The notes below the pieces were generated by a model. It had not been told where the DNA came from, did no database searches, and worked only from the letters and a program-made list of their open reading frames with translations. Shown here one piece after another: positions 42,865-51,683 of a stretch of 64,000 bases of DNA (position 1 is the first letter of the stretch; every line of letters begins with the position of its first letter). Position numbers and translations under genes: made by a program. Origin of the DNA: Vibrio quintilis (lineage in GTDB: Bacteria; Pseudomonadota; Gammaproteobacteria; Enterobacterales; Vibrionaceae); assembly GCF_024529975.1 (NCBI RefSeq), contig NZ_AP024897.1:1426001-1490000 (forward strand), read 5' to 3'.

Positions 42865-45132
42865 GTGTCTTACTATGCCAAACCCTGGGTTGCAGTTGGT
42901 TTATCTCTCGGCGTGCTGACCATCGCCGGATGTCACTCTTCCGGCGATACTGAAACGGATTCAGATACAGTGATCTGGAAAGCGATTACTTTCGGCCAGT
43001 CAACCGATCTGAATTTTGCATCGACTATTTTGCCGGCAAAAATCGGCACGAACGAAGTGCTGGTGAACGGTGAGGCGGTTCAGCCGGGACCGCTGGCGCA
43101 GGACTTTACCATCGAAAGCCGCGGGGGCAAGCTGGCGAATTCTCATGATGGCATCACCTTTTATTACACCAAACTCAGCACCAGCAAAAACTTTACCCTG
43201 AGTGCCGATGTGGTGGTGGATCAGATTGGTCCGGAAACGGACGCCTCACCAAACATGCAGGAAGGCGCCGGGCTGATGGTCCGCGATGTGATTGGCACGG
43301 CAAGGCAAAACCCGCAGCCTGAAGGACATGAAGAATTTCCGGCAGCTTCGAATATGGCGTTTAACCAGATTCGCACCTACAAGGGCGGGGATGAAACCGA
43401 AATTCAGCTCTCGACCAGCTACCGGGAAGGGATTTATGAGCCGTGGGGAACGGCGGGCAATAAACGCACGGTTAAATCGTATGCCGAAAATTTGCTGGTC
43501 GGCAGCCAGTACCACATGACCCTGAGCCGCAGTAACAATGGTTTTCAGGTCTCGGTCACGACCGCTGACGGCGAAACAACAACCGACATTGATGGCGCTT
43601 ACCCGAATATCGTGCAGATGATTGACCCCGATTATCAGTATGTTGGCTTTGCTGCTGCGCGGAATGTGAAAATTCATGTCACCAACGCGAAGCTGGAGAT
43701 TGATGCGGACGATGCGAAAACTGTCGATACACCAAAGTTTGTTGCCGAACCGGCAAAACTGCGGGTAGAAATTTCATCTCCGACGCAGACCGCACAGGAT
43801 GCATACACAGTGCAGGCACGGGCCAATTACAGCGGTTTATTCTCGGTTTATCAGGATGGGGCGGAAATCATCCGTGACAAAGCGGTGGCTGCCGGTGACA
43901 TGTTTGCCGTGCAAACGACCATCAGTGGTGACAGCAGCGACTTTGTGCTCGATTACACCGGCACGGAATCTGGTATGACGACGACTCTCAGCTCGAATTC
44001 TTTTACTGTGACCCGGCATAGCGTGGCTGACCCGTCGGCTGTTTATGTGTCGCCGGAAGGCAGCAGCACCGCGCAGGGAACGCAGGCGGATCCGATGTCA
44101 TTAAAAGAAGCGTTGCAGCTTGTCGCACCGGGTGGCACGATTCATCTGCTGGACGGGAAATATGCGTCAGTCTCATTGTCACAATCGGTCAGTGGGTCGG
44201 AAGGGGCGCTGAAAAATCTGGTGGCTGACGGTGACAATGTGGTGTTTACGAGCCGGGTCTCAGTGGATGCGAATTACTGGCATCTGAAAGGGATGGAAGT
44301 GGCCGAAGCCCGCCTGCGGATTAAAGGCAGTTATAACATCTTTGAAGAGATGAAGGTGCATGATTCACCGGATACCGGTTTTCAGATCAGCTCCGGAGAC
44401 AGTGGTCGCGCGTTGTGGGCCAGTTACAATCAGGTGATCAATGTTGAAAGTTACAACAACATGGACAGCTCGCGGATTAACGCCGATGGCTTTGCCGCCA
44501 AAATGCGCGTGGGAGACGGCAACACCTTCGTCAACTGTATTTCTCACCACAATATTGATGATGGCTGGGATCTGTTTAACAAGGTTGAAGACGGCGAAGA
44601 TGGTGTGGTGACGATTAAAAATTCCGTCTCTTACAGTAACGGCCGCACACTGGACGATGACAATGACGGTAATACCATCGGTAATGGCTTTAAGCTTGGC
44701 GGGGAAGGGCTGCCGGTGGCGCACGTACTGGAAAATAACGTCTCTTATAACAATAATATGGACGGCGTAACGGATAACTTTAATTCCGGTTCACTGAAAA
44801 TCCGGCATGTGCTGTCGGTTGATAATGCCCGGTTTAACTTCTTAATCCGGAAAAGCCCGTATGATGACAGTGCCGCAAGTGAGCGGACGTTTGAGCATAA
44901 TCTGTCGGACCGGGTTAACCGCTCCAGCAAGTACAATGATGTGGTGTACGCCCACCATACCAGCGACAACTGGCTGATGCAGGATGGCGAAAGTCTGAAC
45001 AGTGCCGGAGAAGCATTAGATCAAACCCTCGCTGCCGAAATTAAGGCCGCTGTGGCGTATGATGACGGCACGGCAGCCGGGCAGCGTAAAGCAGCGCTGG
45101 CGCTGAAAGCGATCAACGATGCCCGGGATTAG
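42865..45132 (+). CDS. Lipoprotein pectate lyase/exopolygalacturonate lyase, PL9 family
   Basis: A 755-residue protein. I start at GTG 42865, which has AAGGAG six to seven bases upstream; ATG 42841 and the longer frame lack a site. The signal ends in a lipobox (VLTIAGC), so it is a surface or periplasmic lipoprotein. Residues 40-330 form beta-rich modules, including one that resembles a laminin-G-like domain. The catalytic beta-helix of PL9 follows: VYVSPEGSSTAQGT, YWHLKGMEVAEARLRIKG, NADGFAAKMRVGDGNTF, DDGWDLFNKVED and GNGFKLGGEG. It probably trims pectin oligomers made by the PL1 and PL10 enzymes. Confidence 0.88.
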   Translation: MSYYAKPWVAVGLSLGVLTIAGCHSSGDTETDSDTVIWKAITFGQSTDLNFASTILPAKIGTNEVLVNGEAVQPGPLAQDFTIESRGGKLANSHDGITFYYTKLSTSKNFTLSADVVVDQIGPETDASPNMQEGAGLMVRDVIGTARQNPQPEGHEEFPAASNMAFNQIRTYKGGDETEIQLSTSYREGIYEPWGTAGNKRTVKSYAENLLVGSQYHMTLSRSNNGFQVSVTTADGETTTDIDGAYPNIVQMIDPDYQYVGFAAARNVKIHVTNAKLEIDADDAKTVDTPKFVAEPAKLRVEISSPTQTAQDAYTVQARANYSGLFSVYQDGAEIIRDKAVAAGDMFAVQTTISGDSSDFVLDYTGTESGMTTTLSSNSFTVTRHSVADPSAVYVSPEGSSTAQGTQADPMSLKEALQLVAPGGTIHLLDGKYASVSLSQSVSGSEGALKNLVADGDNVVFTSRVSVDANYWHLKGMEVAEARLRIKGSYNIFEEMKVHDSPDTGFQISSGDSGRALWASYNQVINVESYNNMDSSRINADGFAAKMRVGDGNTFVNCISHHNIDDGWDLFNKVEDGEDGVVTIKNSVSYSNGRTLDDDNDGNTIGNGFKLGGEGLPVAHVLENNVSYNNNMDGVTDNFNSGSLKIRHVLSVDNARFNFLIRKSPYDDSAASERTFEHNLSDRVNRSSKYNDVVYAHHTSDNWLMQDGESLNSAGEALDQTLAAEIKAAVAYDDGTAAGQRKAALALKAINDARD

Positions 45133-45145
45133 CGCCCGGTTTCTG

Positions 45146-45170
45146 AGGCGGGTGCTGACCCGCCTTTTTT
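45146..45170 (+). terminator. Rho-independent terminator of PL9 gene
   Basis: AGGCGGGT-GCTG-ACCCGCCT followed by TTTTT, 14 bases after the stop. Confidence 0.93.
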
Positions 45171-45189
45171 CATGTCAGCGGCTGGTTTT

Positions 45190-45239
45190 TACCCAAACGT
45201 TTACCCAAACAACCTGCATCTTCAGGTTGCTTGGGTATA
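45190..45239. repeat. Palindromic hairpin repeat with duplicated left end
   Basis: A full copy TACCCAAACAACCTG-CATCTT-CAGGTTGCTTGGGTATA at 45202-45239, preceded by an additional TACCCAAACG at 45190-45199, 20 bases after the PL9 terminator. Confidence 0.87.
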
Positions 45240-45387
45240 ATCCTTGAGATCGGATAAAATCTTTGAGATAAAGCGGGGAGTTTGTACTTTACCGGTTACC
45301 GTTTCTCTCCGGGGATGTCCGGTAAGAAGATTCAGTGATGATGCCCGGTGATGTGTTTGTCTCAGCTAAGGTTCTGCCACAGGTCAT

Positions 45388-45807
45388 ATGAAATACCCAA
45401 TACTTGTTTTGATGTCTCTGTTTTTACTCAGCGGATGCATGGTGCCGGTGAAACCGCGGCAGGCTGCATCTGATTTGCCGTCTTCGGTGCCGATGCCGGA
45501 TTTATCCGCGCCGGCCGATGTGTGTCATTCGCTTTATACCTGTGCGGTGAAGCTCCGGGCGCGTATCGCCGCCCATGTCACGCCCGGCCAGTATCAGCAG
45601 GGACTGGTTGCCCGGGTGAATTTTAAGTTAAATGATAAAGCAGAAGTCACCGGTGTCCGGCTGCTGCAAAGCAGCGGGGAAAAAGCGTTTGATCAGGCGG
45701 CGGTCCGGGCGGTCAAACAAAGCTTCCCGATGGAAGATCTGTTGCAGCTGGATAAGCAAACCTATCAGCATTTCACCAATCTGAATGTGATTGTGAAGCC
45801 TGAATAA
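45388..45807 (+). CDS. TolA/TonB C-terminal-domain lipoprotein
   Basis: A 139-residue protein with a lipoprotein signal (LFLLSGC, C17). The rest is a TolA C-terminal-like domain: LRARIAAHVTPGQYQQGL, VARVNFKLNDKAEVTGVRLLQSSGEKAFDQAAVRAV. TolA domain III binds TolB or phage and colicin proteins. Unlike TolA it has no long helix and no inner-membrane anchor, so it is an isolated domain tethered to a membrane by lipid. Function unknown. Confidence 0.82.
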   Translation: MKYPILVLMSLFLLSGCMVPVKPRQAASDLPSSVPMPDLSAPADVCHSLYTCAVKLRARIAAHVTPGQYQQGLVARVNFKLNDKAEVTGVRLLQSSGEKAFDQAAVRAVKQSFPMEDLLQLDKQTYQHFTNLNVIVKPE

Positions 45808-45927
45808 CGCATTTCAGATTGAACAACTTGCCGCTGAAACAGCGATTTTTCAATGATTTGCCACGCAACGCAATGTATTTCATCTATAATTTTATCTGTT
45901 TTATTGCATATAAAAGGAGACAAACAG

Positions 45928-46551
45928 ATGAAAGGACATCACTGCCGGTGGGCGATTGCCGGATTATTACTGAGCCTGTTGGCCGGTACGGTGGTTGCGG
46001 CTGAAAAGAAAGATAAAGATCACGACTGGTTTCCAGGGGACCATCAGCAGCATATGTACATGGGGCTGGGCTTTGCTTTTGCGGATATGAAGGAAGAAGT
46101 GTCCGGTGTCGGAAGTGCAGATTTTGACAATATCCTGCTTGGTGTGCATGTCGGGTATCAGCTCCATGAAAACTTTGCCATTGAAGCCCGCGGATACGGT
46201 AATGTGGAAGATGATAACCTGGCCGGTGTTTCCGTTTCGGTGGACCGGCATTTTTCCCTGTTAGCAAAAGGGATTATTCCGCTGAATAAATCTTTCAGAC
46301 CTTATGTTATCGCTGGTGTCGGACGGACCAAAGTCTCGGTGGGCGGCTTATCGGATTCGGAGAGTGACTTTGTTTATGGGGTTGGTTTTAGTGTGAATAA
46401 CGGAAATCCGGTGGAGCTGGAAGTTGAGTGGATGCGGATTTACGATCATAACTTTTCCCAGCAGATCTCCGGAACGACCTATCACGGCAAAGATACCGTC
46501 AATACGGTTCATTTAAATCTGATTTATCATTTCCCGGTTGCGCACCGGTAG
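45928..46551 (+). CDS. Outer-membrane beta-barrel protein (OmpA-barrel/OmpW-like)
   Basis: A 207-residue protein. ATG 45928 has AGGAG upstream; longer frames lack this. Signal peptide to about residue 26 (TVVAA). The mature protein shows alternating strands with aromatic belts: MYMGLGFAFADMKE, NILLGVHVGYQLHENFAIEARGYG, SLLAKGIIP, FRPYVIAGVGRTKVSVGG, and ends HLNLIYHFPVAHR, close to the C-terminal strand pattern of eight-stranded barrels. Its partner or ligand is unknown. Confidence 0.82.
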   Translation: MKGHHCRWAIAGLLLSLLAGTVVAAEKKDKDHDWFPGDHQQHMYMGLGFAFADMKEEVSGVGSADFDNILLGVHVGYQLHENFAIEARGYGNVEDDNLAGVSVSVDRHFSLLAKGIIPLNKSFRPYVIAGVGRTKVSVGGLSDSESDFVYGVGFSVNNGNPVELEVEWMRIYDHNFSQQISGTTYHGKDTVNTVHLNLIYHFPVAHR

Positions 46552-46560
46552 CCTGACACG

Positions 46561-46589
46561 GTTGCCGACAGATACATCCCGTCGGCAAC
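46561..46589. terminator. Hairpin between convergent genes
   Basis: GTTGCCGAC-N11-GTCGGCAAC, a perfect 9-bp stem midway between the barrel gene and the minus-strand repeat-protein gene. T-runs are lacking. Confidence 0.5.
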
Positions 46590-46615
46590 TGCCTGACTGT
46601 GTGGTTCACCGCGTG

Positions 46616-47182
46616 TTACGAACGGTTCAGCTGAGCGGGCTGGTTCCCGTTTCCCCGGCGTAGTTTTTTCTCCTGCAGGTTTTTGTATCCGGTGCAGTCA
46701 GAAGACCCTTTGCCATAGCGGCGGGGTTGTTTGATTTGATCGCCGGCCTGTTGCGGGCCCTGACCATTGCGTTGGGCATAGCGCATTCCGTGGTGTTTGC
46801 CCTGACCGTTTCCTTTGCGCTGCGCATTGTTCATGGCCTGTTGTTTGCCCTGACCGTTTCCTTTGCGCTGCGCGTTGTTCATGGCCTGTTGTTTGCCCTG
46901 ACCGTTTCCTTTGCGCTGCGCGTTGTTCATGGCCTGTTGTTTGCCCTGACCGTTTCCTTTGCGCTGCGCGTTGTTCATGGCCTGTTGTTTGCCCTGACCA
47001 TTCTCTTTGCGCTGCGCATTGTTCACACCCTGCTGTTTTTCCTGTCCGTTTTGCTGCGCCATCCAGCCGTAGTGCGGGCCGTTTCCCTGTGGCTGGCGGT
47101 CCTGACCTGTGTAGTGTGCATAGACGCCCACTGATAAACCCAGTGCCATGATACCCAGTAAAGTCTTAGTGAAAGTTTTCAT
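46616..47182 (-). CDS. Exported protein with 16-residue Gln/Asn/Lys tandem repeats
   Basis: A 188-residue protein with a Sec signal (about 1-22, ending GVYA). Residues 45-138 are six units of 16 residues (NGQGKQQAMNNAQRKG and variants), highly basic and rich in Gln, Asn and Gly. The tail after 138 has basic clusters and a single Cys. It is not recognised. The repeat lies where Spy/CpxP-like small periplasmic proteins would have helices, but no match is clear. It is divergent from a two-component system (192 bases between starts), so it may be its target. Confidence 0.75.
   Translation of the reverse strand: MKTFTKTLLGIMALGLSVGVYAHYTGQDRQPQGNGPHYGWMAQQNGQEKQQGVNNAQRKENGQGKQQAMNNAQRKGNGQGKQQAMNNAQRKGNGQGKQQAMNNAQRKGNGQGKQQAMNNAQRKGNGQGKHHGMRYAQRNGQGPQQAGDQIKQPRRYGKGSSDCTGYKNLQEKKLRRGNGNQPAQLNRS
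46769..47050 (-). repeat. 48-bp tandem repeat, about six copies
   Basis: Five near-identical 48-bp units and one shortened unit, encoding NGQGKQQAMNNAQRKG-like peptides. The four central copies are almost identical at DNA level, implying recent expansion. Confidence 0.93.
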
Positions 47183-47374
47183 CGTCTGCTCCTTCGCAAT
47201 CTTTGTGATTCATCTTAATTACAACAGCAACCGGACAGAAATGTGTGTCGCAAATCCTTTTGTTTCTGACAATGAATGACAAACCACGGATATTGACAAA
47301 CTTTGTCACACATTCCGCAGCCGTCGGTATATATTGAATGATGTCAATACAGCAGAGAGGCACCGGGCAGGCCG

Positions 47375-48097
47375 ATGGATAAATCCTACAGAATTCTTGT
47401 GGTGGATGACCACAGTGATATCAGAGAACTGCTGAAACGTTTTTTAATGCAGCATGGCATGGTGGTTTCTGTCGCCGCAGACGGGGAAGAAATGGTGCAG
47501 CAGATGAATCACGGGCATTTTGATTTGCTGATTTTAGACCTGATGTTACCGGGAAAAGACGGGGTGACGCTCTGCCGGGAAGTCCGGGCCAAATCGGATA
47601 TTCCGGTGATTATGCTGACGGCGCTGGGGGAAGAGATCGATAAGATTGTCGGGCTGGAAGTCGGGGCTGATGATTATATTCCCAAACCCTTTAATCCCAG
47701 AGAGTTGCTGGCCCGTATCCGGGCGGTGCTGAGAAGACACTTTACCATTCCCCAGGTGCATGACCAGCTGGCCGGACAGCATTTCCTGTATCAGTTTGAT
47801 GGCTGGACGCTTGATTCGGCATCCCGCGAACTGAAAGACCCGCAGGGCACGCTTATCGCGCTGACCTCGACCGAATTTGAACTGCTGGTGGCGTTTTTGT
47901 CCCATCCTGGTGTGGTGCTGTCCAGAGAAGATCTGCTCCGGCTGGTGCAGGGACGGGGTGCTGACGTCTATGACCGGGCCGTTGACACCCTGATCAGCCG
48001 GCTGCGGAAAAAAATTGAATCCGATCCGAAATCGCCCCGTCTGATTAAAACCATCTGGGGTGGCGGATATCAGTTCAGCTGTGAGGTGTCGACATGA
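47375..48097 (+). CDS. OmpR-family response regulator
   Basis: A 240-residue two-domain regulator. The receiver has the acidic pair D11/D12, phospho-acceptor D55 in LLILDLMLPGKDG, and the conserved Lys in YIPKPFNPREL. The C-terminal winged helix (about 135-238) includes LTSTEFELLVAFLSHPGVVLSREDLL and RLRKKIE. It overlaps the kinase gene by four bases (ATGA), so both are co-made. Confidence 0.94.
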   Translation: MDKSYRILVVDDHSDIRELLKRFLMQHGMVVSVAADGEEMVQQMNHGHFDLLILDLMLPGKDGVTLCREVRAKSDIPVIMLTALGEEIDKIVGLEVGADDYIPKPFNPRELLARIRAVLRRHFTIPQVHDQLAGQHFLYQFDGWTLDSASRELKDPQGTLIALTSTEFELLVAFLSHPGVVLSREDLLRLVQGRGADVYDRAVDTLISRLRKKIESDPKSPRLIKTIWGGGYQFSCEVST

Positions 48098-49494
48098 TTC
48101 GCTGGTTCCGGCATCAGAAACTGATTCATCAGATCGCGGTGGTGATTCTGGCCGGATTTTGTATCAGCTTTTTACTCTCTTTTTATCTGTTGTCTGCTGA
48201 AAAGTCGGAGCGGCTGAGCCGGTTATCGGCTTCCGGTGCCGTACAGCGGGTCATCTCCGTGGTCAGTATTCTTTCGCAAACGCCGGTGGCACTGCATCCT
48301 GCGATGATTCAGGCCAGTAACAGCTCAGACCTGCATCTGTCTGTGTCAGCTGACCCCCGCATTCAGGTGACCCGGCCTGTCAGCAGTGAAGCCACAATTT
48401 TGCTTAACAGGCTTGAGGCGGCCGGAATACCGGAGGCTTATCTGAACTTTATCCCGCAGGCCCGGCCGGAGCAGCCTGTGGCGGAAGGGCACTATGGCAT
48501 GATGGCCGGCGGGCGGAATAAAGAATTCCGTAACCGCCGGATGAGATTTGTCGCCACAATGGATGGTTCTGTGCGCTTGCCGGAGGGCGGCTGGCTTAAC
48601 TTTTCATCCGGTGTCAGCCCGGAGATCACGCACTGGTCAGCCAGTGTGCTGATCACGTTATCGCTGGTGATGGCGGGCACGGTTCTGATTTGTCTGCTGA
48701 TTATCCGCCATGCTTTAAAGCCGGTCCGGGCACTGGAGAAAGCGGCTGAAGCATTCGCCACACATAAATCGGTGACACCGGTCAGCACCGATTGCCCGCA
48801 GGATTTATATCCGACGGTTCAGGCTTTTAATGAGATGCAGACCCGGCTGACCGAATATATCAGTGACCGCACCAGGCTGCTGGCAGCGATTTCCCACGAT
48901 TTACGCACACCGCTGACCAGTTTGCGCCTGCGGCTGGAATTTATTGAAGAGAGTGAAGACAAACAGCAGATGTTGCGCACCCTGACCGTGATGGAAAACA
49001 TGCTTCAGGCCACCATGCGTTTCGCCCGTGATGATGGTGAACCTGAGCCGCGTTGCCCGACAGAGGTTGATACGCTGATGCAAACCATCGTGGATGAATA
49101 TGCTGAAAAGCAGATCACGATCGCTTATCAGCCGGGTGGATTAGGTGTCTGGTCTGTTCCGCCTTTGAGTCTCAGGCGGATGACAGAAAATCTGGTCAAT
49201 AATGCGGTGCAATATGGCGGGCGGGATTGCCGGATTTCGCTGCAAATCCGGCAGGAAACGCACCATCTGGCTGTTACGGTGGCAGATACCGGCCCGGGCA
49301 TTGATGCAGCAAAATTTGACGATGTGATGAAGCCGTTTACCCGGCTGAATCCCGCCCGGGATACGCAGGATTCGAGTGTCGGGCTGGGCCTGTCGATCAC
49401 CCGTTCTCTGGCTATCGCTCACGGCGGGGAGTTACGGCTTGCCGGGAATCAGCCTCACGGACTGGTGGCAACCTTTACGGTGTCAGCCGGATGA
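48094..49494 (+). CDS. Sensor histidine kinase, EnvZ-like
   Basis: A 466-residue inner-membrane kinase. Helices near 14-34 and 182-204 enclose a periplasmic sensor of about 145 residues. HAMP follows (about 205-255), then HisKA with the phospho-His in AAISHDLRTPLTSLRL, and a HATPase domain with MTENLVNNAVQYGG (N box), DTGPGIDAAKF (G1) and SVGLGLSITRSLA (G2). The signal is unknown. The system could control the divergent repeat protein or the nearby envelope genes. Confidence 0.93.
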   Translation: MIRWFRHQKLIHQIAVVILAGFCISFLLSFYLLSAEKSERLSRLSASGAVQRVISVVSILSQTPVALHPAMIQASNSSDLHLSVSADPRIQVTRPVSSEATILLNRLEAAGIPEAYLNFIPQARPEQPVAEGHYGMMAGGRNKEFRNRRMRFVATMDGSVRLPEGGWLNFSSGVSPEITHWSASVLITLSLVMAGTVLICLLIIRHALKPVRALEKAAEAFATHKSVTPVSTDCPQDLYPTVQAFNEMQTRLTEYISDRTRLLAAISHDLRTPLTSLRLRLEFIEESEDKQQMLRTLTVMENMLQATMRFARDDGEPEPRCPTEVDTLMQTIVDEYAEKQITIAYQPGGLGVWSVPPLSLRRMTENLVNNAVQYGGRDCRISLQIRQETHHLAVTVADTGPGIDAAKFDDVMKPFTRLNPARDTQDSSVGLGLSITRSLAIAHGGELRLAGNQPHGLVATFTVSAG

Positions 49495-49646
49495 GCAAAT
49501 GATGTCGGTGAACGAAAGGTGTTCCGGGCAATAAAAAGAAGGGTCATCCGGGGATAAAAGGGCCGGTTCTGGTCACATCAGCGTTTAAAAAATGTTGAAA
49601 AAAAGCTTACAGATAATGTGTACAGAACCGGGCTGCCCTTGGTCTT

Positions 49647-49709
49647 AGCTGGGTGGAATGTGTTATGCATGCATGAGGGGGAATCAGGGCATAACACATT
49701 CCACCAGCT
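49647..49709. repeat. Long imperfect inverted repeat (21-22-bp arms)
   Basis: Left arm AGCTGGGTGGAATGTGTTAT plus GC, right arm GCATAACACATTCCACCAGC plus T; they differ by a single missing base. The 20-base spacer contains GCATGCAT-like sequence. It lies about 45 bases past the stop of a small minus-strand gene. No T-run. It may be a terminator-like structure or the trace of a transposon end. Confidence 0.8.
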
Positions 49710-49755
49710 ACATCAGGAATCTCTCATATGACTTTCACTGTTCATACGTATCCGG

Positions 49756-49956
49756 TCAGGCGACGTCTTTTTCTCTGGCCTGCGATGTTGCGGATACTTC
49801 AGTTCTATCTGCAATCATGGTCGCAATTTGTGCCAGAACCCGACAACTTCTTGCCAGTGCAGCGTTCTCTGTTTCTGACGGGCTTTCCCCATCCACCGGC
49901 GCTGCTGTTCGTTGCACGATTTCACACCAGAGTTTGAGTTCTTCTAAATCAGTCAT
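49756..49956 (-). CDS. Small acidic hypothetical protein
   Basis: A 66-residue protein (MTDLEELKLWCEIVQRT...). AAGGA six bases before ATG 49956 gives good support for translation. It has a likely alpha-helical first half and a middle helix LARSCRVLAQIATMIAD. No family recognised. It may be a small regulator or adaptor. Confidence 0.6.
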   Translation of the reverse strand: MTDLEELKLWCEIVQRTAAPVDGESPSETENAALARSCRVLAQIATMIADRTEVSATSQAREKDVA

Positions 49957-50104
49957 CTGGTTTCCTTCTGAAATCGCCTTTTCATCAAGTAGTTACAATT
50001 GGTGCTGGTTGACAAAGATATACAACAGTGAAATACAATAAAGACATGATAATACGACTGGCCCTGGAGGTGGTCGTCAAAAAATGAGGACAAAAGAGGG
50101 ACGA

Positions 50105-50857
50105 ATGACTATTTTTCGTGATGCGCATCACTATAACAACAATTCATCAGTTCAGGCCGTTGAAGCGAATTATCTGATCAAAAAACTCAACCTTGATTTA
50201 GATCACAAAACGCTGCTTGATATCGGCTGTGGCGACGGAAAAATTTCAGCCTTTTTACATCATCAGGGCGCAAAAGTGACCGGGATCGATGCCTCAAAGG
50301 AGATGATTTCTTTTGCTCAACAGCATTTTCCTGAGTGTCAGTTCCGGCACCTGGCAGCAGAGCACCTGGCTGAAATTGACCACGATTTTGATGTGATGAC
50401 CAGTTTTAACTGCCTTCACTGGGTGCACGGACTTGATGAAGCATTAGCAGCAGCTAAAAGCAGACTGAAAACAAATGGCGTCTTTTTTGGTCTGATTTAT
50501 CCCAAATGTCATGAATTGTGGGATGCGGCAGCATGGGTTGAAAATTTGCCTGCTTACCAACAGATGGATCTGCCTGATTTTTCTAATCCATACCATTTTT
50601 ATACCCGGGAAAGTTTTAATCAGCGATTAACCGCTGCCGGCTTCACCCGCACTGAGCTGTGGCAGGAGTCGAAGCAGGCTGGCTTTGATGATCAGGTGAA
50701 GTTTAAGCGCTATATTTCCGGCTGGTTACCTCATTGTGGCCATTACCCTGAAAGCTTTATTGATGACTGGTTTGCGCGGTATGCAGAACTGACCGGCCAG
50801 CCGCAAAGCGGGGGCGTCATCATGAAATATGACATCATCTTTTTTGTTGCATCCTGA
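50105..50857 (+). CDS. Class I SAM-dependent methyltransferase
   Basis: A 250-residue cytoplasmic enzyme. ATG 50105 is favoured by GAGGG upstream. The SAM-binding motif I is LLDIGCGDGKISAFL near residue 38, motif post-I VTGIDASKEMISFA, and a substrate-side FNCLHWVHGLDEAL follows. It resembles trans-aconitate or juvenile-hormone-type methyltransferases, but the substrate cannot be named. It is monocistronic in appearance. Confidence 0.85.
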   Translation: MTIFRDAHHYNNNSSVQAVEANYLIKKLNLDLDHKTLLDIGCGDGKISAFLHHQGAKVTGIDASKEMISFAQQHFPECQFRHLAAEHLAEIDHDFDVMTSFNCLHWVHGLDEALAAAKSRLKTNGVFFGLIYPKCHELWDAAAWVENLPAYQQMDLPDFSNPYHFYTRESFNQRLTAAGFTRTELWQESKQAGFDDQVKFKRYISGWLPHCGHYPESFIDDWFARYAELTGQPQSGGVIMKYDIIFFVAS

Positions 50858-50960
50858 GCAGACCGGAATCAGGTGATTGTATCGCCACTGTGGTGAATAG
50901 TTATGCAAATGATGATTGGGGTGAATTGATTGACCTGAGTGAATAAAAAAGTTGAATGAT

Positions 50961-51683
50961 TCAGGCGTAAACCGGCTGAATCCGGTGCAGGCCAATGTGA
51001 ATCAGCAGCTCTAAAACATGGGTTGAATAAGCCCAGTCAAACACTTCTTTGGGAGATGAAAGCCCGAGCAGGGGCAGCGCTCTTTCGAGGTGGGTTCTGA
51101 ATGTGCTGTATTGAATGCCCAGTCTGGCGGCAATGGTTTTATTGTTGTTGCCAAGACAAATCAGTGACAGGCATTCGATCTGTCTGCGGCTGAGCCGGGC
51201 GCCGGTAATCCGGTTGAAGTGAACAAACATGTCATCTGACGATTGTTGTGCCATCGCCGGGGCGCCGTTGTGCGGTACACCGGAAATACACTCAAGCACC
51301 TGCGACAGGGACACATCCGCCCGGTAGGAGTGAATGATGCCATCAGACATCAACACCATGGTCGTACCGCAGTAGTTGATTTTCTTCCCGGTCGCTGACA
51401 GGCCGAAAAATTCCCCAAGGTGATCGCCTTCTGCCGTCCAGTCGATGGTGACCCAGTCGCCACATAGTTTGACTTCCTGCTCGTGGTATTGCAGATCAGG
51501 AAAAGCCCGCAACCAGACAGAAAAGGTACTGGAGAGATTCTGCGAGCCAACGCAGGTTTTCAGCGGGGATTCAACGATGAGCTGCGGGTTAAGGTAGTCT
51601 TCGACTTCCCAATGCCCCTTATCCTGCCAAACATGGTGCATAAAGCTTTGAGCAAACGTCATATTTTTGTCCCGGTGCTTCAT
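50961..51683 (-). CDS. LuxR-type regulator with SnoaL-like sensor domain
   Basis: A 240-residue protein. AAGGA lies before ATG 51683. Residues 8-130 look like a SnoaL/NTF2 fold (FMHHVWQDKGHWEVEDYL, WLRAFPDLQYHEQEV, DWTAEGDHLGEFFGLSATGKK). Residues 165-225 are a LuxR-type HTH (LSRRQIECLSLICLGNNNKTIAARLGI). NTF2-fold sensors can bind small hydrophobic compounds, so this may be a one-component regulator. It is convergent with the methyltransferase gene. Confidence 0.83.
   Translation of the reverse strand: MKHRDKNMTFAQSFMHHVWQDKGHWEVEDYLNPQLIVESPLKTCVGSQNLSSTFSVWLRAFPDLQYHEQEVKLCGDWVTIDWTAEGDHLGEFFGLSATGKKINYCGTTMVLMSDGIIHSYRADVSLSQVLECISGVPHNGAPAMAQQSSDDMFVHFNRITGARLSRRQIECLSLICLGNNNKTIAARLGIQYSTFRTHLERALPLLGLSSPKEVFDWAYSTHVLELLIHIGLHRIQPVYA

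Noticed and set aside
46727..47134. 135-residue hydrophobic frame opposite the repeat protein
   Set aside because: It is the antisense reading of the 48-bp repeats, hydrophobic by codon complement, without a ribosome site.
49647..49709. Integron attC site
   Set aside because: The core is not GTTRRRY/RYYYAAC and no integrase or cassette array is present.
49658..50041. 127-codon plus-strand frame across the inverted repeat
   Set aside because: It overlaps the better-supported minus-strand small gene, starts within the repeat and has low-quality composition.
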